From Clostridium_AD sp937920395 (GTDB lineage: Bacteria > Bacillota > Clostridia > Clostridiales > Clostridiaceae): a stretch of 64,000 nucleotides of DNA. The stretch spans positions 1 through 64,000 of the forward strand of contig DAVZGP010000001.1 of NCBI GenBank assembly GCA_052274345.1, in the 5' to 3' direction. The notes beneath the pieces are model-generated. The model was not told the DNA's origin and made no database searches. It worked only from the letters and a program-made list of their open reading frames with translations. The position numbers were made by a program, and so were the translations under genes. Below are positions 25,228 through 33,987 of the stretch, one piece after another. Every line of letters starts with the position of its first letter. The stretch's first letter is position 1.

Positions 25228-26106
25228 TCATTCTCTATCCTTATCTTTAAAAGAATAAACTTGATATTCTTCCCATATGTCCTCTAAAGTAGAAAATGTT
25301 CTTGAAATTTTTTCTTTTTCTCTTAAACCCACAGCAATAATCAATGCATTTATTACACTAAGAGGTGCTACTAAAGAATCCACAAATGATGCCATATTAC
25401 TTTGGGCTATTAATGTGTAATCTGCTCTAGTCGCTAATGGAGACAATAAACTATCTGTAATTGCTACAACATTTGCATTCTTACTTTTAGCAAAAGCTAG
25501 TGCTTCAATTGTTCTTGTCGTATACCTAGGAAATCCTATTCCAATAACTATGTCTTGCTCATTAACATAAAGCATCTGCTCAAATATATCACTAACTCCA
25601 TAGGCAACTACTTTAACATTATCTAAAATAAGATTTAAATGAAATGCTAAAAATTCTGCAAGTGCTGCTGAGCTTCTAAGTCCAATTATGTATATTTTTC
25701 TAGCTTTAAATAGTGAGTTAACAATATCCTCAAAAGTCTTATGATTAATTTTTTCAAGTGTAGCTCTTATATTTTCCATATCAGCTTTTAATACACCTTT
25801 TAGTGCATTTTCCTGAGTAATAAAATCATTTGATAACTCAATTCTTTGAACAGTTGTTAATTTGTTTTTAATTAATTCCTGAAGAGCTTTCTGCAGTTTT
25901 GGATAACCACTAAACCCTAATTCATTAGCAAATCTTACAACGGTAGATTCACTTACGCCTACACTAGTTCCCAATTTAGCTGCTGTCATAAATGCTGCTT
26001 TATCATAATGGTTTAGAATATATTCTGCGATTAATTTTTGTCCTTTACTTAAGCGTGAAAATTTAATTTGAATAGTCCTCATCAAATCTTGTTTGCTATC
26101 TGCCAT
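25228..26106 (-). CDS. RpiR/MurR-family transcriptional regulator with SIS domain
   Basis: A 292-residue regulator. The N-terminal HTH_6 domain (about 1-80) contains LSKGQKLIAEYIL and GTSVGVSESTVVRFANELGFSGYPKLQ, typical of RpiR. The C-terminal SIS sugar-isomerase domain (about 125-250) shows IYIIGLRSSAALAEF and VIGIGFPRYTTRTIEAL, expected to bind a phosphosugar. No sugar gene is adjacent, so the effector is unclear. ATG 26106 is 11 nt from GGAAGGG; a TTG two codons earlier is equally possible. A long dyad at 26158-26201 lies just upstream. Confidence 0.9.
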   Translation of the reverse strand: MADSKQDLMRTIQIKFSRLSKGQKLIAEYILNHYDKAAFMTAAKLGTSVGVSESTVVRFANELGFSGYPKLQKALQELIKNKLTTVQRIELSNDFITQENALKGVLKADMENIRATLEKINHKTFEDIVNSLFKARKIYIIGLRSSAALAEFLAFHLNLILDNVKVVAYGVSDIFEQMLYVNEQDIVIGIGFPRYTTRTIEALAFAKSKNANVVAITDSLLSPLATRADYTLIAQSNMASFVDSLVAPLSVINALIIAVGLREKEKISRTFSTLEDIWEEYQVYSFKDKDRE

Positions 26107-26157
26107 AATCAACTCAACCCTTCCTATATTAATCCAAATAAATGAAATAAAAATTTC

Positions 26158-26201
26158 AAAAGATAATAAAATGAATTTTTTATTTCATTTTATCATCTTT
26201 T
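26158..26201. promoter_or_regulatory. 18-bp inverted repeat between rluB and the RpiR gene
   Basis: Arms at 26158-26175 and 26184-26201 are inverted with a single mismatch and an 8-base loop. It is about 50 bases upstream of the RpiR start and could be its operator, or a terminator for rluB (on the minus strand GAAATTTTTATT follows). Confidence 0.5.
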
Positions 26202-26330
26202 GAAGATGTTTTCAACGAATTATTCATTTGTATAATATTATTTTTTAGTAATAATCAAACATCATCAATATTTATGTAATTTTTTCAATTTATTTTTTCA
26301 TTCAAAAAAATCATATAATGAATTCTTAAA

Positions 26331-27041
26331 TTATAAATTCTTCAAATAATTTATTTCATCAAAAGTTAAGTTTCTCCATTCTCCCTTTTCCATATTCCCA
26401 AGTTGGATGTTGCCAACAGAAATTCTTTTCAATGCAATAACAGAATGACCTATAATATCACACATTTTTCTAATTTGACGATTCTTACCCTCATGTATTG
26501 TAATTGTAGCCCTACAATTGAATCCGATTCTTTTTGTAATTTCAAATCCAGCTTTAGCCGTAATATATCCATCAATATCCACTCCATTACAGAATGTAGA
26601 TATTTCTTCCTCATTTGGACATCCTTCAAGTATTGCCATATAAACTTTGTTAATAGCCTGCCTTGGGTGAATCACCTTATTATAGATATCGCCATCATTA
26701 GTCAAAATAATTAAACCACATGTGTCATAGTCTAAACGCCCTATAGGATATATTCTTTCTTTTGTCTTTACTAAATCTAAAATAGTCTCTCTACCTTTTT
26801 CATCTTTTACAGTAGATACTATCCCTTCTGGTTTATTTAATGCAATGTAAACTTTATTTTCTTCTATATTAATAATTTTATTATCTACCTCGACACTATC
26901 TTCTTCAGGATTGATTTTATTTCCTAACTCTGAAACTACCAAATTATTTACTTTTACTCTACCAGCCGTAATTATTTCTTCACACTTTCTTCGTGATGCA
27001 ACACCACATCTTGCCATAAATTTTTGCAAACGTTCTTCCAC
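26331..27041 (-). CDS. rluB: Pseudouridine synthase of the RsuA/RluB family
   Basis: A 236-residue enzyme that isomerises a uridine in ribosomal RNA, by similarity U2605 of 23S (RluB). The S4 RNA-binding domain (about 1-60) starts ERLQKFMARCGVASRRKCEEII. The catalytic motif GRLDYDTCGLIILTNDGD holds the nucleophilic Asp; INKVYMAILEG and EGKNRQIRKMCDIIGH are family motifs. The start is GTG at 27041, 7 nt after AGGAAG; an ATG 13 codons earlier would add an AT-rich nonconserved leader. RsuA cannot be wholly excluded. Confidence 0.92.
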   Translation of the reverse strand: MEERLQKFMARCGVASRRKCEEIITAGRVKVNNLVVSELGNKINPEEDSVEVDNKIINIEENKVYIALNKPEGIVSTVKDEKGRETILDLVKTKERIYPIGRLDYDTCGLIILTNDGDIYNKVIHPRQAINKVYMAILEGCPNEEEISTFCNGVDIDGYITAKAGFEITKRIGFNCRATITIHEGKNRQIRKMCDIIGHSVIALKRISVGNIQLGNMEKGEWRNLTFDEINYLKNL

Positions 27042-27259
27042 TATAACACTTCCTAATTTTATTTTTAGTACTATATACATAAGCCTTCATAAAGAATTAT
27101 ATAAGTATATTAATAAAAAATCAATTGCTGATAAATCATTTTTCATTTTACTTTTGTAATTACGAGATATTTTCAATATATTTCCAAGGAAATATTTTTA
27201 TCAAACTATGAATTCTAATTTAATTTTAATAAACAATAAAATATAAAATTAACATCATA

Positions 27260-27292
27260 ATATATTATAACGTTACTAATGTTATAATATAT
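27260..27292. promoter_or_regulatory. 12-bp inverted repeat covering the Fe-ADH -10 region
   Basis: ATATATTATAAC (27260-27271) and GTTATAATATAT (27281-27292) are exact inverses with a 9-base loop. The right arm contains TATAAT, a probable -10 for the alcohol dehydrogenase. No matching -35 is evident, so the promoter may need an activator or be masked by a repressor. Confidence 0.45.
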
Positions 27293-27324
27293 GCTAATGT
27301 AATATTTAAAAAGGAGGATTTATA

Positions 27325-28425
27325 ATGAATTTTATTAATTACTATATGCCAACAAAAATAATATTAGATAAAGAAGTTGTATTAAAAAACAGTAACCTGT
27401 TTTCTTCTTATGGGAAAAAGGCTTTAATTGTAACTGGTAAAACCTCATCCATCATAAACGGCTCATTAAAAGATGTTACTAATGCATTAGAAAAAGAAGG
27501 CGTTGTATACTCTGTTTTTAACAATGTAGAAGAAAATCCATCTTTAGAAACTGTAGAAGCAATAGCCAAACTTGGTAAATCACAAAATGCTAATTTTATT
27601 ATAGGTATCGGAGGTGGTTCTCCCATCGATTCTGCAAAAGCAGCCGGTGTGTTAATAAATAATCCAAATGCTTCCATTCATAATTTATTTGATAGTCCAA
27701 GCCTTAATTCTATACCTGTAATTGCAATTCCTACAACAGCTGGAACAGGAACTGAAACAACACCTTATGCAATTCTTACCGACAATGAAATAAAAACGAA
27801 ACATGGCATATGCCAAAAAGTATTTCCGCAGTACGCCCTGTTAGACGTAAAATATTTAATGTCCTTACCAGAAAATATAACTATTAATACTTCTATAGAT
27901 GCGTTGTCTCACTTAATAGAAGGTTATTTGTCCTCAAAATCAAATATAATAAGTGATGCACTAGCTGAAAAAGGGTTGAAATTATTTGGCGAATGTTTAA
28001 ATATGATAAAAGAAAAGGAATTTACTTATGTCGTTCGAGAGAAATTAATGTTGGCATCATCCATAGCTGGTATGGTAATTGCACAATCAGGCACATCTCT
28101 TCCACATGGAATGGGTTATGCTCTTACATATTTTCATAATATACCACATGGAAAAGCAAATGGAATACTTTTAAAATCATATTTACAATTTTCTGAGAAT
28201 AAACATAGAGTCAGAAAAATTTTATATCTATTAACTATAGAAAATTTAGATGAACTCGGTGATTTTTTAAATGACATGCTTGGAAGTATAGATAATATAA
28301 GTTATAAAGATATATGCTCATATGCGGAAACCATGGCATTAAACAAAGATAAACTAAAAAACCATCCAACACCTGTAAAAAAAGAAGATATACTAAAAAT
28401 GTACAAAGATTCTTTAAATTTATAG
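27325..28425 (+). CDS. Iron-containing alcohol dehydrogenase
   Basis: A 366-residue group III NAD(P)-dependent dehydrogenase. The cofactor motif GIGGGSPIDSAKA and PTTAGTGTETT are present. Metal ligands are expected from DALSHLIEG (Asp and His) and SLPHGMGY plus HNIPHGKANG (two His). It probably interconverts alcohols and aldehydes in fermentation or detoxification; the exact substrate is not readable. AAAGGAGG lies 8 nt before the ATG. It is one of few plus-strand genes here, monocistronic, with a dyad over its likely -10 and a terminator after it. Confidence 0.93.
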   Translation: MNFINYYMPTKIILDKEVVLKNSNLFSSYGKKALIVTGKTSSIINGSLKDVTNALEKEGVVYSVFNNVEENPSLETVEAIAKLGKSQNANFIIGIGGGSPIDSAKAAGVLINNPNASIHNLFDSPSLNSIPVIAIPTTAGTGTETTPYAILTDNEIKTKHGICQKVFPQYALLDVKYLMSLPENITINTSIDALSHLIEGYLSSKSNIISDALAEKGLKLFGECLNMIKEKEFTYVVREKLMLASSIAGMVIAQSGTSLPHGMGYALTYFHNIPHGKANGILLKSYLQFSENKHRVRKILYLLTIENLDELGDFLNDMLGSIDNISYKDICSYAETMALNKDKLKNHPTPVKKEDILKMYKDSLNL

Positions 28426-28465
28426 ATAGTTTTATTTATTAATAAAATAATAAGCAAAACTATTA

Positions 28466-28503
28466 AAAACAAGGAAGTGTAGATTTACACAACCTTGTTT
28501 TTA
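28466..28503. terminator. Bidirectional terminator between Fe-ADH and msrA
   Basis: AAACAAGG (28467-28474) pairs with CCTTGTTT (28493-28500), with an inner GTGTA/TACAC stem and a 2x2 internal loop. T-runs exist on both strands for the convergent genes. Confidence 0.88.
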
Positions 28504-28512
28504 TATTCTTTA

Positions 28513-28992
28513 CTAATTGGCATTTAAATCAATATGACAATATCCTCCCGGATTTTTCTGCAAGTATTTTTGATGATAATCTTCAGCATCATAAAAACAA
28601 GAAAGAGGTTGTATCTGAGTAACTATAACCTTCTTATATTTACTTTGGACTTTATCTTTTGTGCTTAATATAATATCTAAATCACTTTTATCAGAGTAAT
28701 AAATACCACTTCTGTACTGACTACCTATATCAGCTCCTTGCTTATTAATAGCAGTAGGATCTATTATTCCCCAAAACTTATTTAATATTTTATCTAAAGA
28801 TACCAACTTTTCATCATAACTTATTAAGCAAGATTCTGCATGACCTGTATTTCCGCTGCAAACCTCATCATACGTAGGGTCCTTCTTTTTACCATTGGCA
28901 TATCCCACCTTAGTTTCTACAATACCATCTATTTTTGACATATAAGCATCCACACCCCAAAAACATCCTCCGGCTAAAACTATCGTCTTCAT
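28513..28992 (-). CDS. msrA: Peptide methionine-S-sulfoxide reductase
   Basis: A 159-residue cytoplasmic enzyme that repairs the S-diastereomer of methionine sulfoxide. The catalytic signature GGCFWG gives C10. Motifs KVGYANGKKKDPTYDEVCSG, HAES, GADIGSQYRSGIYY and AEDYHQKYLQKNP are intact, and a candidate resolving Cys is near the C terminus (GGYCHID). No fused MsrB domain. It lies 65 bases downstream of the short SSB gene on the same strand. Confidence 0.96.
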   Translation of the reverse strand: MKTIVLAGGCFWGVDAYMSKIDGIVETKVGYANGKKKDPTYDEVCSGNTGHAESCLISYDEKLVSLDKILNKFWGIIDPTAINKQGADIGSQYRSGIYYSDKSDLDIILSTKDKVQSKYKKVIVTQIQPLSCFYDAEDYHQKYLQKNPGGYCHIDLNAN

Positions 28993-29057
28993 TAAAACAC
29001 CTCACTTTTTTATTATTACTGTTTATAAATTATACCACAGTCATAATATTATGTAAG

Positions 29058-29387
29058 TTATACAATTTGTTGCTTATTATCTAAAAACTTAAAATCTTCA
29101 GCTACAACTTCTGTGCTATATCTTTTATTTCCATCTTTATCTACATAACTACTACTTGAGAGTCTCCCAGTTATAGCAATTTGATTCCCTTTTTTTAAAT
29201 GTTTACATAAAGTTTCCGCAAGACCACTCCATGCTACAATATTTATAAAATCAGCTTCAGCTTGCATATCTTTATGTTGTACCCTATTAATTGCCAATGT
29301 GAATTTAGTGTAAAAGCCTTTTCCTTCGTTAAAAGTCTTAAGTTCTAACTCTCTTGTTAATCTACCAATAATTGATACAGTATTCAT
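29058..29387 (-). CDS. ssb: Short single-stranded DNA-binding protein
   Basis: A 109-residue OB-fold SSB: MNTVSIIGRLTRELEL, FTLAINR, ADFINIVAWSGLAETLCKHLKKGNQIAITGRL and YSTEVVAEDFKFLD. It ends in DNKQQIV, so the usual glycine-rich linker and acidic DDIPF-type tip that recruits repair proteins are absent. It is therefore probably an accessory SSB, not the replication SSB next to rpsF. GAGGAG lies before the ATG. Neighbours are uvsE upstream and msrA downstream, all minus strand. Confidence 0.92.
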   Translation of the reverse strand: MNTVSIIGRLTRELELKTFNEGKGFYTKFTLAINRVQHKDMQAEADFINIVAWSGLAETLCKHLKKGNQIAITGRLSSSSYVDKDGNKRYSTEVVAEDFKFLDNKQQIV

Positions 29388-29559
29388 TAATTATCTCCTC
29401 TTTTTTGTAGAATTTGCATTAGTTATTAATTAACTCTTAATATGACTTTATTTCTTATTGCGTAATTAAATAACTTTTTAAGATTATTGACAACAAAAAT
29501 AATTTTTATACAAATAAAAATATAATTATAATCAATAGCTTTATCCCATTTATTCAATA

Positions 29560-29589
29560 CAAAAAGACATATGTACCTATATGCCTTTT
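29560..29589 (-). terminator. Terminator of uvsE
   Basis: AAAAGACATAT (29562-29572) pairs with ATATGCCTTTT (29579-29589), one A-C mismatch (G-U on the minus strand), with a T-run after it on the minus strand. Confidence 0.8.
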
Positions 29590-29616
29590 CGATAATATAA
29601 TTCATTTATTAAACTT

Positions 29617-30870
29617 TTAGTAATGAAAATAATATGAATTAAGAATATATTCTGCATTATATCTGCCACATAACTTTCTTAAATAAAGCTTTATCTTCCC
29701 TTTATTACCCATATCCAAGATAAGTTTTGCAAAATGATTCTTTTCTTTGTCGTTAACATCATCTTTAACATACCCCCAAACATGCTCTGCAGTATTTATA
29801 AAACTTCCATCTTCTACATCAATATTTATAACCTCATCAATATACTCATAGAATTCTTTAAAGCTACATTTTTCTTTTACCATTTTACTACATTCTTTGT
29901 AATACTTATAATTTCTTTCCATTAATACATATTTATATTTTGCCCATTGTTTTTCTATAATCGTAGAATTTAATTTCTTATTTGTGCTATTTGTGCTATT
30001 AATTATAATATTACATTTTACAGCAGAAATATCCTTATCTTTCACCTCTAGCATAATATCTGGATTAAACTTCTTAACTTCGTCATAATATTCTAAAAAT
30101 GATTTCACCATTATAGTATTTGAATGTGCGCCTATCTGTTTTTGTGGATTTTGCTGACTATAATGAACTTTTACATTACCATCTTTTTCTTTCCATGTTT
30201 TTATTACTTTTTTCATTATTTCTCTTATATCCTCATCCTTTTGGTGATTACACTCATGATGAAGGTTATCAAATATAACCGGTATATCAATTTTACTGCT
30301 AACATAAAGAACATCTTCAATATTAAATATTTTTCCATCGTTTTCAATAACAAGTCTATTTTTCACAGAAATTGATAGTCTTTTAAAATTCTCAATAAAC
30401 CTATTTATAGCTGCATTTTTATCTCCGTAACCTCCACCTATATGCAGTATTATTTTGTTATTTGAATTTAGACCTAACGAATCTAAAAATCTACTATGAT
30501 ATTCTAAATCTTTAATTGCATTTTCCACAATGTCTTCTTTCAAAGCATTAAGTACCGTATATTGTCCTGGATGCATTGAAACTCTCATACCACATTTTTT
30601 TACAAACTCACCTATTTCATTTAATTCATTTTTGAAATACTCGTACCATTCAATTTCATTAATACTATGACTTGCGAGTGGAATTATATCTGAACTTATT
30701 CTAAATAGTTTTATATTAAGTTTTTCATTATTTTCTAAAATTTTTTTCAACCCTATTATATTTTCTTTTACAACATCTAAAAAAATGTCTTTTGTAAATT
30801 TCTTTAGTGTAAGACCTCTTGCTGTTCTTTCATTTATTGTTAATGGTATACAAGCATATCCTATTTTCAT
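29617..30870 (-). CDS. uvsE: UV damage endonuclease UvsE
   Basis: A 417-residue TIM-barrel, metal-dependent endonuclease that nicks DNA 5' of UV photoproducts (alternative excision repair, as in Bacillus spores and Thermus). The family opening MKIGYACIPLTINER is seen, followed by MRVSMHPGQYTVLNA, IILHIGGGYGDK, LVIENDG, PVIFDNLHH and VHYSQQNP with multiple metal-binding His and Glu. The ATG at 30870 is used, as 16 upstream in-frame residues are not conserved. The C-terminal 100 residues are family-specific (UvsE longer form). It is monocistronic with its own terminator. Confidence 0.93.
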   Translation of the reverse strand: MKIGYACIPLTINERTARGLTLKKFTKDIFLDVVKENIIGLKKILENNEKLNIKLFRISSDIIPLASHSINEIEWYEYFKNELNEIGEFVKKCGMRVSMHPGQYTVLNALKEDIVENAIKDLEYHSRFLDSLGLNSNNKIILHIGGGYGDKNAAINRFIENFKRLSISVKNRLVIENDGKIFNIEDVLYVSSKIDIPVIFDNLHHECNHQKDEDIREIMKKVIKTWKEKDGNVKVHYSQQNPQKQIGAHSNTIMVKSFLEYYDEVKKFNPDIMLEVKDKDISAVKCNIIINSTNSTNKKLNSTIIEKQWAKYKYVLMERNYKYYKECSKMVKEKCSFKEFYEYIDEVINIDVEDGSFINTAEHVWGYVKDDVNDKEKNHFAKLILDMGNKGKIKLYLRKLCGRYNAEYILNSYYFHY

Positions 30871-31071
30871 ATTTTCTTTTACTCCTATTTTCTTATACTT
30901 ATATTTTGTACAATTCACATGAGATTATACAAACCTTTATCATTTAATGCTTTCCATCTTAAGATTACAACTATATTTAGCCGTACATTACTCATTTAAA
31001 CCATGTCTACACTTGATTTAAAGCAAAATCCTAAGTTAAATGTATATTTTAGAAGCCTAGTGTCTTTTTCG

Positions 31072-31112
31072 CTTATATAGTCTACTAGTAGGTTATTAAT
31101 AGACTATATAAG
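31072..31112. repeat. 13-bp inverted repeat at the end of the recombinase gene
   Basis: CTTATATAGTCTA (31072-31084) and TAGACTATATAAG (31100-31112) are exact inverses with a 15-base spacer that itself begins inside the palindrome CTACTAGTAG. It lies 14 bases past the recombinase stop. There is no T-run on either side, so a simple terminator is unlikely; a recombinase core site is possible. Confidence 0.6.
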
Positions 31113-31125
31113 TTTCATCATATAT

Positions 31126-32103
31126 TTAAAATATATCTATTAGATCGCCAGCATTATTTTTCAATTTTTCAACTGAATGAATGTACCTATTAGTAGTTGC
31201 CAAATTTTTGTGCGCCGCAAAATCTCTAACTTTTTCTACCGTAGCTCCTGCAAGTATCGCAAGTGTGATTGCTGTATGCCTAGTAGAATGAACCCCTAAA
31301 TCCTTATCTATGCCTGCATTTTTGCACACTTTTTTCATCATATAATTTAAAGTGCTTGCATTTAACTTTTCCTTATTCTTTCCATTAGTTGAATGCCCAA
31401 TAAATAAATATTCCTCGCCATTCGTTACCTTATTTCTTTTAGTTAATTCAATATATTTATTAATCATAGTAAGAACATTTTGTTGAAGTTTTACTATATC
31501 TTCTTTACCACCTTTCCTTTTTACTTTTACTACATTATATCCAGTGTATGTGGTAACATGCTTTATTTTAATATTTATAATTTCAGATTTCCTTAATGCA
31601 GTAGTTAACGCAAGCACTAATATTGTTTTGTTCCTCTGTCCTAATATAGTGGATGTATCTATACTGTTTAACAAAATCTTACACTCTTCTTTAGTTAAAA
31701 ACTCAGTCTCTTTATTATTTATCACTGGTTTTTCTTCTTTTAGATTTCCAAATGGATTATATTTGATTATATGAATACCTGTAGAATTATCTTGGTATTT
31801 TAATAGCCACTTATACAAAGCGCTTAATGATGATACTTTCCGATTTATAGTTGCAGATGACATATTTTTATCCATCAATTTCATAATAAAATTTTGCGTA
31901 TGTAATATAGTCACTTTTTTAATATCATCTATGCTAATATCCAAAATAGAACTCACACAAAAAAAATCCTTTATATCACGTTCATAACTTTTAGATGTAT
32001 AAATACTTTTTCTAGATTTAATCTCAAGAAAATATCTTATAAAATTTTCATTATCTAACTTTAAATCTGAATTATAATTAAATCCAATAATTTCACTTTT
32101 CAT
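31126..32103 (-). CDS. Tyrosine recombinase (XerC/D-like integrase)
   Basis: A 325-residue site-specific recombinase. The N-terminal core-binding SAM-like domain (about 15-115) includes SKSYERDIKDFF. The catalytic domain shows the first Arg in LTTALRKSEI, the beta-hairpin Lys in VKRKGGKED, H-x2-R in HSTRHTAIT, the His in AAHKNLATT and the nucleophilic Tyr in TNRYIHS. All six active-site positions are intact. No excisionase, phage or conjugation genes are adjacent, so it is either an extra Xer-type recombinase or a remnant of an element. An inverted repeat lies just past its 3' end. The AAAGGAG site supports the start. Confidence 0.9.
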   Translation of the reverse strand: MKSEIIGFNYNSDLKLDNENFIRYFLEIKSRKSIYTSKSYERDIKDFFCVSSILDISIDDIKKVTILHTQNFIMKLMDKNMSSATINRKVSSLSALYKWLLKYQDNSTGIHIIKYNPFGNLKEEKPVINNKETEFLTKEECKILLNSIDTSTILGQRNKTILVLALTTALRKSEIINIKIKHVTTYTGYNVVKVKRKGGKEDIVKLQQNVLTMINKYIELTKRNKVTNGEEYLFIGHSTNGKNKEKLNASTLNYMMKKVCKNAGIDKDLGVHSTRHTAITLAILAGATVEKVRDFAAHKNLATTNRYIHSVEKLKNNAGDLIDIF

Positions 32104-32137
32104 AAATATTCTCCTTTAAAACTTTTGCTTTTTTATA

Positions 32138-32182
32138 AATTTTAAAAAGCTGCAAACAGTAAGTTAGCAGCTTTTTAAAATT
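32138..32182 (-). terminator. Terminator of the HPr gene
   Basis: A 16-bp perfect inverted repeat with arms at 32138-32153 and 32167-32182, core AAAAAGCTGC and GCAGCTTTTT, 13-base loop. It separates HPr from the recombinase gene. Confidence 0.92.
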
Positions 32183-32194
32183 TACAGGTATTAA

Positions 32195-32455
32195 TTATTC
32201 TTCTAAAGAATTGATTAATTTTACTATTTCTTCTAATGCTAATTTTTCATCAACACCATTTGCTATAACGTTTACAGCTACATTGGACCCAACACCTAAT
32301 GATAAAATACCTATTAAACTTTTAATATTGGCTTTTTTACCCATAAATTCTATGCCTATATCCGATTTGAATGAAGCTGCTTTTCTTACTAATAATGTAG
32401 CTGGTCTAGCATGCAATCCTTTAGGATTATGAACTATAACTTCCTTTGTTACCAA
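32195..32455 (-). CDS. ptsH: Phosphocarrier protein HPr
   Basis: An 86-residue HPr, carrying phosphate from enzyme I to sugar-specific EII proteins of the PTS. The phosphorylated His is H15 in GLHARPA, and the HPr-kinase regulatory Ser is S46 in IKSLIGILSLG, so this is the catabolite-regulatory type and not Crh, which lacks the histidine. The start is TTG, 7 nt after GAGGTG. ptsI is not adjacent; the gene is alone between the aminotransferase and the recombinase. Confidence 0.95.
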   Translation of the reverse strand: MVTKEVIVHNPKGLHARPATLLVRKAASFKSDIGIEFMGKKANIKSLIGILSLGVGSNVAVNVIANGVDEKLALEEIVKLINSLEE

Positions 32456-32482
32456 TTTACTTCACCTCAATATTTTATTATT

Positions 32483-32523
32483 AGTATGAACTAACATAAA
32501 ACAAATCATCATTAGTTCATGCT
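32483..32523. promoter_or_regulatory. Inverted repeat upstream of HPr
   Basis: AGTATGAACTA (32483-32493) and TAGTTCATGCT (32513-32523) are inverted with one mismatch across a 19-base gap. It lies 28 bases upstream of the HPr start and after the aminotransferase stop; no T-run follows, so it may be a leader hairpin or operator. Confidence 0.4.
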
Positions 32524-32557
32524 ATCATAATATCATTAATACCTATGCAAATCAATT

Positions 32558-33748
32558 TTAAATAATGCTAACAAAACTTTCTATTCTATCTAGTCCTTTT
32601 TTTATATTTTCCATTGAAGTCGCATATGATAGTCTAATAAAATTATCTGCTCCGAATGCTATCCCAGGAATGACTGCAACCTTTTCCTTTTCAAGCAAAA
32701 GTTTTGAAAAAGAAATTGAATCCTTTATAACTTTTCCATTAATTAATTTGTTTAGTATCTTACTTATATTCACCATAACATAAAAAGCACCTTCTGGTTC
32801 TATACAAGACAAACTATTAATACTATTAATTCTTTTTACCATATAATTTCTTCGTATTTTAAATTGTTTTACCATATCATGCACATCTTCTTGTTCTCCA
32901 TTTAAAGCTTCAACTGATGCATATTGAGCAATTGAATTTGGATTAGAAGTAGTATGGCTTTGTATATTTGACATTAATGTTATGATTTCTTTACTTCCTG
33001 CTGCGTACCCTATTCTCCATCCTGTCATAGCATAAGCCTTAGACAAACCGTTAATTACTATAGTCCTTAAGTAAGCATCTTCAGAAAGACTTGCTATACT
33101 AATATGAGCATTAGTTCCATATAATAGTTTCTCATATATTTCATCTGATATTATTAGTAAGTTATTTATTTTTGCAAACTCAGCAATATTCATAAGTTCT
33201 TCCCTTGAATACACAGTTCCTGTAGGATTATTGGGACTATTTAAAATTATTGCTTTAGATTTTTTAGTTACTACCTTATTAAGGTTTGTAATTGTTAACT
33301 TAAATTTATTGTTTTCTTCTGTTTCGACAAAAACAGGTACTCCATCAGATAATTTAACTAATTCCGGATAGCTAACCCAATATGGAGTTCCAATTATAAC
33401 TTCATCCCCAGGATTTATTATAGCTTGCAAAACATTAGCTAAACATTGTTTTGCTCCAGTTGAAACTATAATTTGATCTGTTATGTAATTTAAACTGTTA
33501 TCTTTTTTAAATTTTTTTATTATTGCTTCCTTTAATTCAATAATACCTGAAGCAGCAGTATATTTTGTCATTCCTTCGTTTATTGCCACAATAGCTGCTT
33601 CTCTAATATTCTTTGGCGTATTAAAATCAGGTTCACCGGCCCCAAACCCTATTACATCAATACCATCAGCTTTCATTTTTTTTGCTTTTGCAGTTATAGC
33701 TAATGTTAAAGATGTTGATATTTTACCAGCTTTTTTAGATAATACCAT
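32558..33748 (-). CDS. Aspartate/aromatic aminotransferase, class I (AspB-like)
   Basis: A 396-residue PLP enzyme of aminotransferase fold type I, subgroup Ib by its similarity to AspB. Motifs: GAGEPDFNTP at the N terminus, STGAKQCL, NSPNNPTGTVY, SDEIYEKLLY (cofactor Asp and Tyr), the PLP lysine in NGLSKAYAMTGWRIGY, and the C-terminal Arg in FIRLSYATS. It would transfer amino groups between aspartate and oxoglutarate; aromatic substrates are possible. GGAGGT lies 6 nt before the ATG. Monocistronic. Confidence 0.92.
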   Translation of the reverse strand: MVLSKKAGKISTSLTLAITAKAKKMKADGIDVIGFGAGEPDFNTPKNIREAAIVAINEGMTKYTAASGIIELKEAIIKKFKKDNSLNYITDQIIVSTGAKQCLANVLQAIINPGDEVIIGTPYWVSYPELVKLSDGVPVFVETEENNKFKLTITNLNKVVTKKSKAIILNSPNNPTGTVYSREELMNIAEFAKINNLLIISDEIYEKLLYGTNAHISIASLSEDAYLRTIVINGLSKAYAMTGWRIGYAAGSKEIITLMSNIQSHTTSNPNSIAQYASVEALNGEQEDVHDMVKQFKIRRNYMVKRINSINSLSCIEPEGAFYVMVNISKILNKLINGKVIKDSISFSKLLLEKEKVAVIPGIAFGADNFIRLSYATSMENIKKGLDRIESFVSII

Positions 33749-33928
33749 TTTTTACCTCCAATATATATTAATTGTATATTTCACATTAATATTCTTTTGT
33801 TTTTTTAATAAACAATATAATTCATGCTGTACTAATATATCATTATTTTTTTATGATGTAAATGGAACAAATTATTTGCGATTACAAATTTTATCTATTG
33901 CATCAATAGTCAATACTTTGCGCAAAAA

Positions 33929-33973
33929 AAATCCTCTTAAGATTTAGAAGTATTCTAGATTTTAAGAGGATTT
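33929..33973 (-). terminator. Terminator of rny
   Basis: AAATCCTCTTAA (33929-33940) pairs with TTAAGAGGATTT (33962-33973); on the minus strand an uninterrupted T-run follows. Confidence 0.9.
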
Positions 33974-33987
33974 ATTATTATATGTTT

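Noticed and set aside
31126..32103. A prophage or integrative element around the tyrosine recombinase
   Set aside because: Neighbours (uvsE, ptsH, aspartate aminotransferase) are ordinary chromosomal genes; no phage, conjugation, excisionase genes or flanking direct repeats were seen.
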